From positions 3,001,501 to 3,065,500 of the forward strand of contig NZ_JAENXS010000001.1 in NCBI RefSeq assembly GCF_016612535.1: a DNA stretch of 64,000 nt, in the 5' to 3' direction. Position 1 is the first letter of the stretch; each line of letters begins with the position of its first letter. Source of the stretch: Bradyrhizobium diazoefficiens. GTDB taxonomy: Bacteria; Pseudomonadota; Alphaproteobacteria; Rhizobiales; Xanthobacteraceae. The translations under genes and the position numbers were made by a program. The notes beneath the pieces are model-generated. The model was given only the letters and a program-made list of their open reading frames with translations. It did not search any database and had not been told where the DNA came from. Of this stretch, positions 10,910 to 22,881 are shown in pieces.

Positions 10910-11917
10910 TTAGGCGAACCCGACCTTGATCAGGAATGTCAGGAAAATGCCGCCCACGATGGCGCAGACCACGGCGCCGATCAGTGGCCCCAGCGCGCCT
11001 TCCCGGCTTGCAGGCTCCAGCACTGCATGTCCCGGTCGTTCCGGATCGTAATAGACTTTGACGTTCTGCCCGGGATGATATTTCGCCGCGGCCTGTTCGG
11101 CGACATCGCGCAGCCCGGAGATCATGGTGCCGCCCCAATTGACTTCAGTGCCGATGAAGTCGCGCTTGTCGACCTTGTAGGCGTAGCGAAGATCGACCTG
11201 ATAGCGGTGTTGGAGCTTTGACGTCGTCGGTTTGTCGTCATGGTCGGTCTTCTCCTCGACGATCTCCTCGATCACGTCGGAATGGGTGATCCTGCCCGCC
11301 GCGGTCGGCCAGCGCAGGCTGGCGCTCGCCAGCCGGCGCGTGCTGACATACTCTGCGACGCAGTACACGCCGCCCAGGAGCACGATGATCGGCAGCGCGA
11401 ATGCGAACAACGGAACGCCATTGTTGGCGTAAAGCACGTGCCCCGCGAGCGAATGCGCGGTCAGGGTGGCGGCAATCAGACCGAACACGATCGTGAATGC
11501 GACGAGCGCCGCGACGTTCTGCGCCGCGGCGGGCTCCAGCAGCGCCTCGGCCGGGCACGCCGGATCGACATGGACGTCGACATGGGCGCCGACCGGGTAT
11601 CGTCCCGCCAGCTTGGCGGCGAGCACCCTCGTCGTCATGGCGATGCCGCCGACAAAGATCTTGTCGCTTTCCAACTCCTCGCCGCCGGCACGATAGCGAT
11701 AGCGGATGACGGGCTTGGCATCGTTCTGATCGTCCGAAACGTGCGTCGCCGGCTGGTCGACCGTGGAGACCGTGATGATGCCCTCCACCTTGTCCCAGTG
11801 CCGCGCGGCCTGCATCCGGCCCCGCATGCGGACCAGAGCGAACAGCATCAATCCAAACAGCAGCACCGAGACGCCGGCGGCAATCTGCGTCCACATCAAT
11901 CCTTGGGCATCCAGCAT
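10910..11917 (-). CDS. DUF3592 domain-containing membrane protein
   Basis: The protein has 335 residues from ATG 11917, chosen because AGGA sits 7 nt upstream. An in-frame ATG at 11950 and a longer open frame to 12163 lack this. Four hydrophobic segments are visible, near residues 8-28, 135-155, 173-197 and 305-330. Two extracytoplasmic or cytoplasmic loops each resemble the DUF3592 module, ending in VDPACPAEALLEP and YDPERPGHAVLEP. The function of the family is unknown. The gene points toward GST and is isolated. It is bracketed by the GST 3' end and a degenerate copy of it, as if inserted. Confidence 0.8.
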   Translation of the reverse strand: MLDAQGLMWTQIAAGVSVLLFGLMLFALVRMRGRMQAARHWDKVEGIITVSTVDQPATHVSDDQNDAKPVIRYRYRAGGEELESDKIFVGGIAMTTRVLAAKLAGRYPVGAHVDVHVDPACPAEALLEPAAAQNVAALVAFTIVFGLIAATLTAHSLAGHVLYANNGVPLFAFALPIIVLLGGVYCVAEYVSTRRLASASLRWPTAAGRITHSDVIEEIVEEKTDHDDKPTTSKLQHRYQVDLRYAYKVDKRDFIGTEVNWGGTMISGLRDVAEQAAAKYHPGQNVKVYYDPERPGHAVLEPASREGALGPLIGAVVCAIVGGIFLTFLIKVGFA

Positions 11918-11977
11918 CCGATTTTCCTGCTCATTGGCGACGACCGTCATTGGTCGCGGCGAGCGCGGGTTGCGTTC

Positions 11978-12031
11978 ACGGCGCTGGCAGCGTTCCGGCA
12001 AATCGTGCAGCCGCTGACGACGCCGAAGGCG
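11978..12031 (+). pseudogene. Degenerate duplicate of the GST gene 3' end
   Basis: By direct comparison, 11981-12028 matches 10659-10706 at 40 of 48 positions without gaps. The frame reads ALAAFRQIVQPLTTPKA against ALAPFREIVQPLAPPKG in the intact GST. There is no stop where the GST ends and no upstream body of the gene. It is on the same strand as the intact copy. This is either a relic of a second GST gene or a duplication formed when the DUF3592 segment entered. Confidence 0.65.
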
Positions 12032-12152
12032 CAGCGTCCACGCTGGCGACGATAGGCAGGGCGGGTGATGATGGGATATTACAGCTGTTTTGCCCGACGG
12101 AGCAAGTAGTGTTCTGTAAAAACGAAATTGTATAAGCGCTTCAACCCCATCT

Positions 12153-12196
12153 CTACTGTGCATGGGGTTGTTTTTCGCTTTTGAGTGCGGAGGCGC

Positions 12197-12205
<9 letters not shown>
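12153..12205 (-). repeat. Short dispersed motif downstream of metH (copy A)
   Basis: A 22-bp block containing ACTGTGCATGGGGTTG is identical to one at 40812-40833. Looser similarity continues about 30 bp further toward the gene. In both places the element lies 20-60 bp past the stop of a minus-strand gene in the same orientation. It may be a 3'-end or terminator-associated repeat. Confidence 0.65.
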
Positions 12206-16048
<3,843 letters not shown>

Positions 16049-16054
16049 GGTGTC

Positions 16055-16981
16055 TTAGGCCGCCTTCTGCGCGCTCTTGGCGCGAATGCCGAGCAAATGG
16101 CTGATCGCGAACACGAGATCGGCGCGGTTCATGGTGTAGAAATGGAAGGTGTCGACGCCGTGCTTTGCGAGCTTCTGCACCTGGCCGGCCGCAACGGTGG
16201 CGGCCACCAGCTTGCGGGTCTCGGAATCGTCATCGAGGCCCTCGAATTTCGCGGCGAACCAGTCCGGCACGGTGGTGCCGGCGCGGGTGACGAAATTGCG
16301 CGCCTGCTTGAAATTGTGCATGGGCATGATGCCCGGCACGATCGGGATATTGATGCCGCGGGCGCGGACGCGGTCGAGATAGCGGAAGTAGAGGTCGTTA
16401 TCGAAGAAGACCTGGGTGATCGCGCGCGTCGCGCCGGCATCGACTTTTGCCTCGAGCGTATCGATATCGGCGTCGAAGTCGCGGGCTTCGGGATGCTTCT
16501 CGGGATAGGCCGAGACGGACACCTCGATATCCGCGTGGCGCTTCTTGATGCCCGCGACCAGCGCGTCGGACGTCTGGTAGCCGTCGGGATGGCTGGAATA
16601 GGGCGTGCCGATGCCGCCGGCGGGATCGCCGCGCAGGCCGACGATGTGGCGGACGCCGACCTCGTGATAACGGTCGACGATCTCGTCGATCTCGCCGCGC
16701 GAAGCACCGACGCAGGTCAGATGAGCGGCCGGCAGCAGCGCGGTCTCATTGAGGATGCGCGAGATGGTGGAATGGGTGCGCTCACGGGTCGAGCCGCCGG
16801 CGCCATAGGTCACCGAGACGAATTTCGGGTCGAGCGGGGCCAGCCGATTGATGGTGTCCCAGAGATTCCGCTCCATATCTTCCGTCTTGGGCGGAAAGAA
16901 CTCGAAGGAGATCGCAGGCCGCTTGACGGCAAGGTGCCCGTCTTGCCCGTCGGCTTGGGCAGGATTGGTCGGATCGATCAT
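16055..16981 (-). CDS. metF: Methylenetetrahydrofolate reductase
   Basis: The protein has 308 residues from ATG 16981. The frame stays open to 17050, but the extra N-terminus (SRARADRRPPETG) looks non-native and the shorter form has normal MetF length. The FAD-dependent TIM barrel reduces 5,10-methylene-THF to 5-methyl-THF. SFEFFPPKTEDME, with the catalytic Glu, is near the N-terminus. VSVTYGAGGSTRERT, HLTCVGASR and GLRGDPAGG follow, then TRAITQVFFDND. It is the first gene of the metF-metH unit. The 385-bp upstream region carries AT-rich DNA and inverted repeats that may be regulatory. Confidence 0.95.
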   Translation of the reverse strand: MIDPTNPAQADGQDGHLAVKRPAISFEFFPPKTEDMERNLWDTINRLAPLDPKFVSVTYGAGGSTRERTHSTISRILNETALLPAAHLTCVGASRGEIDEIVDRYHEVGVRHIVGLRGDPAGGIGTPYSSHPDGYQTSDALVAGIKKRHADIEVSVSAYPEKHPEARDFDADIDTLEAKVDAGATRAITQVFFDNDLYFRYLDRVRARGINIPIVPGIMPMHNFKQARNFVTRAGTTVPDWFAAKFEGLDDDSETRKLVAATVAAGQVQKLAKHGVDTFHFYTMNRADLVFAISHLLGIRAKSAQKAA

Positions 16982-17050
16982 GGCACCACTTACTCCAGTC
17001 TCGGGCGGCCGGCGGTCGGCTCTAGCTCGGGAGACGCTAAGATAGGACAA

Positions 17051-17365
17051 AGAGGGGTTTCTCGACAGCCCATCGATCGTGGGAAATGGCCCACTATCAG
17101 ATTAATATTGTCAAATACCCCATCTGATCGAATTTGAGTGGGAAGATGTGACAATTAAAATATATAAAGATATCAATAAAAAACAGCGCTTTGAGCTGTC
17201 GACATCCCAAATTCTGTTGTTGGGCAAGGTGAATTTCGAGCTACATCGGCTATGATCGTCCCAACGCCTCGCCTCGAGCGAGCGCATGGTTTCGCGGCCC
17301 GCACACGCCAGATCTGCGCAGTCAGCCCATTGCCGCCGCGCGGCCCTCCACTACGTTAGCGCGCT
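17051..17365. promoter_or_regulatory. AT-rich divergent metF / LLM oxidoreductase intergenic region
   Basis: This 315-bp gap is much richer in A+T than the genes around it, especially 17095-17215. ATCAGAT (17096-17102) and ATCTGAT (17122-17128) form an inverted repeat with a 19-bp spacer. GTGGG-AAATGG-CCCAC (17079-17094) can form a small hairpin. No ORF or recognisable SAM or cobalamin riboswitch was seen. The metF promoter is most likely here. A regulator site is inferred only. Confidence 0.45.
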
Positions 17366-18382
17366 ATGATTCCGCTCTCAGTCCTCGACCTCTCCGTCGT
17401 CACCACAGGCACAAAGCCCGCCGTGGCGCTGCGCAACAGCATCGACCTGGCGCGTCATGTCGATGGGCTCGGCTATGTCCGCTACTGGCTCGCCGAGCAT
17501 CACAACCTCGCCTCTGTCGCGAGCCCGGCACCCGATGTCATGATCGGACAGATCGCGGCGGTGACGAAACATATCCGCGTCGGCTCCGGCGGCGTGATGC
17601 TGCCCAACCATGCGCCTCTGATCGTGGCCGAGCGCTTCAAGATGCTCGAGGCGCTGTTTCCCGGCCGGATCGATCTTGGGCTTGGCCGCGCGCCCGGTAC
17701 GGACGGTGCTACGGCTTACGCGCTCAGGAGCCGGCTCGACCGCCGTGAGGGCGACGATTTCCTGGAGCGGCTGCACGAGTTGATCTTGTGGCAGACCCGC
17801 GAATTCCCCTCGGGCCATCCTTATAACAACGTTGTCGCGATGCCCGACGATACGCCGTTGCCGCCGATCTGGCTGCTCGGCTCGAGCGACTATTCGTCGG
17901 AATTGGCCGCCCAGGTCGGCATGGGCTTCGCCTTCGCCCATCATTTCGCGTCCCACGACGCCATCGATGCGATGATCCACTACCGCAATCGCTTCCAGCC
18001 CTCGGCTTGGAGCACGAGCCCCCGCGCGATCCTCGCGGTCGCCGCTATCGCGGCGGATACCGACGAAGAGGCCGAAAAGCTCGCGACGTCTTTCGATCTC
18101 AATCGCCTGCGCCGCGACCGTGGTCAATATCTGCCGCTGCCAAGTGTTGAGGAGGCGCTGGCCTATCCCTATACGGACTCCGAGCGCGTCTCGATTGCGC
18201 GTAACCGCTCGCGCCTATTCGTCGGCAGCCCGGCGACAGTGCGGAAGAAGCTTCAGCCCCTGATGGATGCAAGCAAGCCGGACGAGTTGATGGTGATCAC
18301 CGCGGTCTACGACCACGAGGCGCGGAAGAAGTCGTATTCGCTGCTGGCGGAGGCGTTCGGGCTGGTGAAGCAGGCGGCGTAG
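17366..18382 (+). CDS. LLM-class flavin-dependent oxidoreductase
   Basis: This 338-residue luciferase-like monooxygenase uses reduced flavin. The N-terminus [15 protein letters not shown] and the [18 protein letters not shown] segment with the EHH motif match the MsnO8-type single-component branch. [44 protein letters not shown] is the conserved flavin-binding region (about residues 71-112). The C-terminal [12 protein letters not shown] is also typical. It is transcribed away from metF. Substrate is unknown. The family often acts on organosulfur or other small compounds. Confidence 0.9.
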   Translation: MIPLSVLDLSVVTTGTKPAVALRNSIDLARHVDGLGYVRYWLAEHHNLASVASPAPDVMIGQIAAVTKHIRVGSGGVMLPNHAPLIVAERFKMLEALFPGRIDLGLGRAPGTDGATAYALRSRLDRREGDDFLERLHELILWQTREFPSGHPYNNVVAMPDDTPLPPIWLLGSSDYSSELAAQVGMGFAFAHHFASHDAIDAMIHYRNRFQPSAWSTSPRAILAVAAIAADTDEEAEKLATSFDLNRLRRDRGQYLPLPSVEEALAYPYTDSERVSIARNRSRLFVGSPATVRKKLQPLMDASKPDELMVITAVYDHEARKKSYSLLAEAFGLVKQAA

Positions 18383-18388
18383 GCCGAA

Positions 18389-19234
18389 CTACTCCATCGT
18401 CGCCCGGAACGGGTGTCCCGGATATACGCCGACGATGCGGAATTCGCGCGAGAAGAATTTCAGCTCCTCGATCGCGAACGCGAGGCCCTTGTCGTCGGGA
18501 TGGCCGTCGACGTCGGCGTAAAACTGCGTGGCGAAGAAATTGCCGTCGACCATGTAGCTCTCGAGCTTGGTCATGTTGACGCCGTTGGTGGCGAAGCCGC
18601 CCAGCGCCTTGTAGAGCGCGGCGGGCAGGTTGCGCACCCGGAATACGAAAGTGGTGACCAGCGGGCCCGAGCCTGGCGCGGCCCATTTAGGCTCGCGCGC
18701 CAGCACCACGAAGCGCGTGGTGTTGTGGGCCTCATCCTCGATGTCCTCGGCGAGGATGTCGAGGCCGTAGATCTTTGCTGCCAGGCGCGAGGCGATCGCG
18801 GCGACGGTCTTGTCATTGCGCTCGGAGATGTCGCGGGCGCTGCCGGCGGTGTCGGCATGGACAATCGGCTTGATGCCGAGCTTGCGGATGATGCGCCGGC
18901 ACTGACCCAGCGCGTGCACATGGCTCTCGACGCTTTTGATGTCGGAGAGCTTGGTGCCCCTCACCGCCATCAGCTGATGCCGGATTGGTAAAAACCATTC
19001 GCCGACGATGAAGAGGCCGGAGGCCGGCAGCAGATGATGGATGTCGGCGACGCGGCCGGCGACCGAATTCTCGATCGGGATCATGCCGAGATCGGCTTCA
19101 CCCGAGGAGATCGCCGACAGCGCGTCCTCGAAAGTGGCGCAGGGCACCGGCTCGGCGTCGGGATAGGCCTCGACGATGGCGATGTGGGAATTGGCGCCAG
19201 GTTCGCCCTGGAATGCGATTTTCAGCTTGCTCAT
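18389..19234 (-). CDS. pheA: Prephenate dehydratase
   Basis: This 281-residue protein converts prephenate to phenylpyruvate for phenylalanine synthesis. The catalytic domain opens with IAFQGEPGANSHIA and has GMIPIENSVAGRV and SVESHVHALGQCRR. The catalytic Thr-Arg-Phe triad is in NTTRFVVLAR (about 170-175). A C-terminal ACT domain (about 190-280) would bind phenylalanine for feedback inhibition. No chorismate mutase domain is present, so this is the monofunctional type. It follows kdsB at 21 bp on the same strand, so they are probably one unit. Confidence 0.96.
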   Translation of the reverse strand: MSKLKIAFQGEPGANSHIAIVEAYPDAEPVPCATFEDALSAISSGEADLGMIPIENSVAGRVADIHHLLPASGLFIVGEWFLPIRHQLMAVRGTKLSDIKSVESHVHALGQCRRIIRKLGIKPIVHADTAGSARDISERNDKTVAAIASRLAAKIYGLDILAEDIEDEAHNTTRFVVLAREPKWAAPGSGPLVTTFVFRVRNLPAALYKALGGFATNGVNMTKLESYMVDGNFFATQFYADVDGHPDDKGLAFAIEELKFFSREFRIVGVYPGHPFRATME

Positions 19235-19255
19235 GATCTGCCTTGTAGCAGCGGC

Positions 19256-19996
19256 TCAGGATTTGGAAAGGATGCCGCGGGCAGTCTCGAGGTCCGCCGG
19301 CGTGTCGACCCCGCGGGGGACCGTGTCGACGATGGTGAAGTCGATGCGCATCCCGGCCTCCAGCGCCCGGAGCTGCTCGAGCCCTTCCTGCAATTCGAGC
19401 GGCGAGGGCGGCAGCGAAACGTAGCGCTCCAGCGCGGCGCGGCGATAGGCGTAGAGGCCGATATGGTGGTAGCGCGGTCCGTTGCCGGTCGGCGCGGTCG
19501 CGCGGGTGAAATAAAGTGCACGCATGCGCCGGCCTCCGAGCGAGGTTCCGATCGCCTTCACGACACTCGGGGCGAGGTCCTCTTCCTCGGTGTGGATCTG
19601 CGAGGCCAGAGTCGCGATATCGACCGCGGGGTCTTCGAGCGGCGGCAGCACGTCGCGGATATTGTCGGTTGTGATCGTCGGGAAATCGCCCTGGAGATTG
19701 ACTACGATCTCGGCCTGTCCACCCGGATCGAGCTTCTGCATGGCCTCGTGGATGCGGTCCGAGCCCGAGGGATGGTTGGGGCTGGTCATCACCGCCACGC
19801 CGCCATCCGCCGTCACGGCGTCCGCGATCTCCTGCGTATCGGTTGCGACCGCGACCCGGCCGACCGCGGCCTCTTGCGCCCGGCGCAGCACGTGGATGAT
19901 CATCGGCAGGCCCACGATGTCCTTCAGCGGCTTGCCAGGCAGGCGGGTTGACGCCATGCGGGCCGGGATTAGCACCAGAATGCGGGGATTGCTCAT
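19256..19996 (-). CDS. kdsB: 3-deoxy-manno-octulosonate cytidylyltransferase
   Basis: This 246-residue protein activates Kdo with CTP to CMP-Kdo for lipopolysaccharide core assembly. ATG 19996 is the natural start ([24 protein letters not shown]), although the frame runs open to 20479. The nucleotide-binding N-terminal loop [27 protein letters not shown]-like VVNLQGDFP and [13 protein letters not shown] are all present. It is divergent from cycM, with the promoters in the roughly 220-bp gap. Confidence 0.95.
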   Translation of the reverse strand: MSNPRILVLIPARMASTRLPGKPLKDIVGLPMIIHVLRRAQEAAVGRVAVATDTQEIADAVTADGGVAVMTSPNHPSGSDRIHEAMQKLDPGGQAEIVVNLQGDFPTITTDNIRDVLPPLEDPAVDIATLASQIHTEEEDLAPSVVKAIGTSLGGRRMRALYFTRATAPTGNGPRYHHIGLYAYRRAALERYVSLPPSPLELQEGLEQLRALEAGMRIDFTIVDTVPRGVDTPADLETARGILSKS

Positions 19997-20215
19997 CGGT
20001 TCAAGAGCCTGGAAATGGGGCGTTTTCCGCACCAGGAAATGGGGTGGGGATGGGCTGAAAGCCGCATCGCTTATACGGGTTGCCAGACCCCGGGCAAACC
20101 GATATCTGAATGGCAAAACTCGGGGAAACAATAAGGAACGTTTGATTCTCCCGAGGCTCGTCCTGGCGGCCGACCGGCCGCTGTTTCCTTCTTGCGGTGT
20201 GGGGCCTGGCCGGAA

Positions 20216-20770
20216 ATGGACTCTTTCGAACTCAATAAGATCCTCGGTGCCGTGCTCGGCACCTGTCTCATTCTGCTGGTGACGAGCTTCACCGCCCAGG
20301 CGCTGTTCTCGCCGAAATTTCCGGAAAAGCCGGGTTTTGAAATCGCGGTGAAGGAGACGGCTGGCGACAAAGGAGGTGCCCCGGCTGCTGCTGCGCCCTC
20401 CGAGCCGATTGAAAAGCTGCTTCAGACCGCCTCCGTCGAGAAGGGCGCCTCCGCCGCCAAGAAGTGTCAGGCCTGCCACACCTTCGAGAAGGGCGGTCCG
20501 AATCGCGTTGGTCCGAACCTCTACGGCATCGTCGACGATCGCCGCGGCGAAGACCGCAACGGTTTCAATTTCTCGGCCGCGATGAAGGCCAAGGGCGGCA
20601 CCTGGACCATCGACGACCTGAACAAGTTCATCGCCAACCCGAAGGGGTTCATCCCGGGCACCGCGATGGGCTTCGCCGGTATTCAGAAGGACTCCGAGCG
20701 CGCCGACGTCATCGCTTACCTGAACAGCCTCTCCGACAGCCCGAAGCCGCTGCCGACCGCGGCGAAATAA
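20216..20770 (+). CDS. cycM: Membrane-anchored cytochrome c-552 (CycM)
   Basis: The protein has 184 residues from ATG 20216, the length of the B. japonicum CycM. An uncleaved N-terminal anchor (about residues 8-30, [21 protein letters not shown]) is followed by a periplasmic Ala/Pro linker. The class I cytochrome c domain has CQACH (about 84-88) for covalent haem, with a distal Met in the GTAMGF segment. In B. japonicum CycM passes electrons from the bc1 complex to the aa3-type terminal oxidase in aerobic growth. A hairpin terminator follows. Confidence 0.93.
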   Translation: MDSFELNKILGAVLGTCLILLVTSFTAQALFSPKFPEKPGFEIAVKETAGDKGGAPAAAAPSEPIEKLLQTASVEKGASAAKKCQACHTFEKGGPNRVGPNLYGIVDDRRGEDRNGFNFSAAMKAKGGTWTIDDLNKFIANPKGFIPGTAMGFAGIQKDSERADVIAYLNSLSDSPKPLPTAAK

Positions 20771-20799
20771 GGCTCTTCGGCATCGTTCATGGAATGCGC

Positions 20800-20825
20800 G
20801 GCCAGGCTGAAAAGCCTGGCCGTTT
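20800..20825 (+). terminator. Rho-independent terminator of cycM
   Basis: A 9-bp perfect stem (GGCCAGGCT / AGCCTGGCC) with a GAAA loop is followed by GTTT. It starts 30 bp after the cycM stop codon. Confidence 0.75.
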
Positions 20826-20982
20826 CCGCTTCAAGGCCTCGCAATGTCGTTATCGGGGCGTTTGGTCGCAGCGAACCGCCCAACCCGGCTTCCAACATGA
20901 GGAAAAAGCAACATATTCGGTCGAAACCTCGCCTATATTGAGCTCTTAAAGGGGTAACCTCCTTCAAGACTGGGATGTTGAT

Positions 20983-22881
20983 TTGGCCATTACCCGACGC
21001 GATCTCCTGCTCACCGGCGCGGCCGTCGCTGCGCTCCCCGCCTTCGGCTCCGTGGCGGGGGTTTCGATCACCGGATCCGCACAGGCGCAGTCCGCCGGCG
21101 AGCTGCCTTGGCGTCACGCCGTTTCGACTTTTGGCGACGTGAAATATCCCGCCGGCTTCAAACATTTCGACTACGTCAATCCGGGCGCGCCAAAACAAGG
21201 CATCGTACGCCTGTTTGAATTCGGTACTTTCGACAATTTCAATCTGGTGATCGCCGGATTGAAGGGATCGCTCGCAGGCGGCGCTGCCCTGATCAATCAG
21301 ACACTGACCGTCAGGTCGCAGGACGAACCCTCGACCGCGTACGGACTGTTGGCCGACGCTGTCGCCTATCCCGACGACTTTTCCTACGTGCTCTATCGAT
21401 TGAATGCAGCGGCACGCTGGCACGACGGCAAGCCGGTGACGCCCGATGACGTCATTTTTTCATTCAATGCGTTCAAGACGAACAGTCCGATGTACGCCGC
21501 GTATTATCGGCACATCGTCAATTGCGAGCAGACGGCAGATCGGGTCGTTAAGTTCACGTTCGACAAGCCCGGCAACCGCGAGCTTCCATCCATCGCCGGC
21601 GAGGTTCCGGTCCTGCCGAAACACTGGTGGGAAGGCAGCGGGGCCGATGGGCGCAAAAGAGACGTTACGTTGACGACTCTTGAGAGCCCGCTGGGATCTG
21701 CGGCCTTTCGCATCAAGGAGTTTGTTGCGGCCAGGACGCTGGTGCTGGAACGGGTCCAGGATTATTGGGGGAAGGACCTGCCGCACAGCGTCGGTCAGGA
21801 CAATTTCGACCAACTCCGCTACGAATTCTTCCGCGACGACACCGTCGGACGCGAGGCTTTCAAGGCTGATCAGCTGGACTGGTTCACCGAACGTAGCGGT
21901 AAGCAATGGTCGACGGCCTATGACTTTCCGGCAGAGCGCGAAAAGCGAGTCATAAAGGAAAAGTTCCCGGATGCGAGCTCTGGGCAGATGCAGGGTTTTG
22001 CGTTCAATCTGCGCCGTCCGCTGTTTGCCGACGTCAGAGTGCGCCGCGCATTCAACTATGCCTATGATTGGGAGGAATCCGATCGGCAGCTCTCGAACGG
22101 AGAGTACCATCGCGACAGCAGCTATTTTGATGGTATCCCCGATCTCATGTCGTCGGGCCTTCCTGAGGGAAAGGAGCTCGAGGTTCTAGAGACGTTGCGC
22201 GACAAGGTGCCGTCCGAGCTCTTCACCACACCTTACAAGAATCCGGTCGGCGGCAATGCCGAAGCGTCTCGCAACAACTTGCGCGAGGCGGCGCGGCTCC
22301 TGAAGGAAGCTGGTTTCGATATTCGTGATCGAAAGCTGATCGATCCTTCAGGGAAACCTGTCAGCGTTGAATTCTTGTCTGCGGAGCAAGGCGACGAGCG
22401 CAGCGTGCTCTTCTACAAGCCTTACCTCGAACGGCTCGGCATCGCAGTCAATGTTCGCACGGTCGATAGCGTGCAGTACCAGAATCGCTTGCGAAGCTTC
22501 GACTTCGACATCACGACGGCTGTATGGGGACAATCGCTCTCGCCCGGCAACGAGCAACGTGATTTCTTTGGTTCGGATGCGGCCGATCGGCCCGGTTCGC
22601 GGAATCTTCCCGGAATCAAGAATCCCGCAGTCGACGCCCTGATAGATCGGATTATTTTCGCCAAGGATCGTGCAGAGCTGGTTGCAAGCTGCAAGGCCCT
22701 GGACCGCGTCTTGCTCTGGAATTGCTATGTCGTCCCGCAGTTTGCCGCGGGATTTCAGCGCGCAGCGCGGTGGGATCGTTTCAGCCATCCCGAGCCATTG
22801 CCTAAGTACGGCGTCACTGGATTTCCAAGCTTGTGGTGGTGGGATGCCGAAAAAGCCGCCAAGACGGGTGGACGCTCTTGA
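20983..22881 (+). CDS. yejA: Oligopeptide ABC transporter substrate-binding protein, first copy (YejA-like)
   Basis: This 632-residue family 5 solute-binding protein starts at TTG 20983. The frame begins MAITRRDLLLTGAAVAALPAFG, with a twin-arginine-type RR and hydrophobic core, so periplasmic export is expected. HFDYVNPGAPKQG, RWHDGKPVTPDDVIFSFNAF and the C-terminal WWWDAEKAAK are family landmarks. It is the first of five genes that match the Yej importer, whose known substrates include microcin C and antimicrobial peptides. The sequence seems less GC-biased at wobble positions than its paralogue. Its stop overlaps the start of the next gene. Confidence 0.88.
   Translation: MAITRRDLLLTGAAVAALPAFGSVAGVSITGSAQAQSAGELPWRHAVSTFGDVKYPAGFKHFDYVNPGAPKQGIVRLFEFGTFDNFNLVIAGLKGSLAGGAALINQTLTVRSQDEPSTAYGLLADAVAYPDDFSYVLYRLNAAARWHDGKPVTPDDVIFSFNAFKTNSPMYAAYYRHIVNCEQTADRVVKFTFDKPGNRELPSIAGEVPVLPKHWWEGSGADGRKRDVTLTTLESPLGSAAFRIKEFVAARTLVLERVQDYWGKDLPHSVGQDNFDQLRYEFFRDDTVGREAFKADQLDWFTERSGKQWSTAYDFPAEREKRVIKEKFPDASSGQMQGFAFNLRRPLFADVRVRRAFNYAYDWEESDRQLSNGEYHRDSSYFDGIPDLMSSGLPEGKELEVLETLRDKVPSELFTTPYKNPVGGNAEASRNNLREAARLLKEAGFDIRDRKLIDPSGKPVSVEFLSAEQGDERSVLFYKPYLERLGIAVNVRTVDSVQYQNRLRSFDFDITTAVWGQSLSPGNEQRDFFGSDAADRPGSRNLPGIKNPAVDALIDRIIFAKDRAELVASCKALDRVLLWNCYVVPQFAAGFQRAARWDRFSHPEPLPKYGVTGFPSLWWWDAEKAAKTGGRS

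Noticed and set aside
17051..17365. SAM-II or cobalamin riboswitch upstream of metF
   Set aside because: Looked for the conserved cores by eye on the minus strand and found none. A covariance search was not possible.
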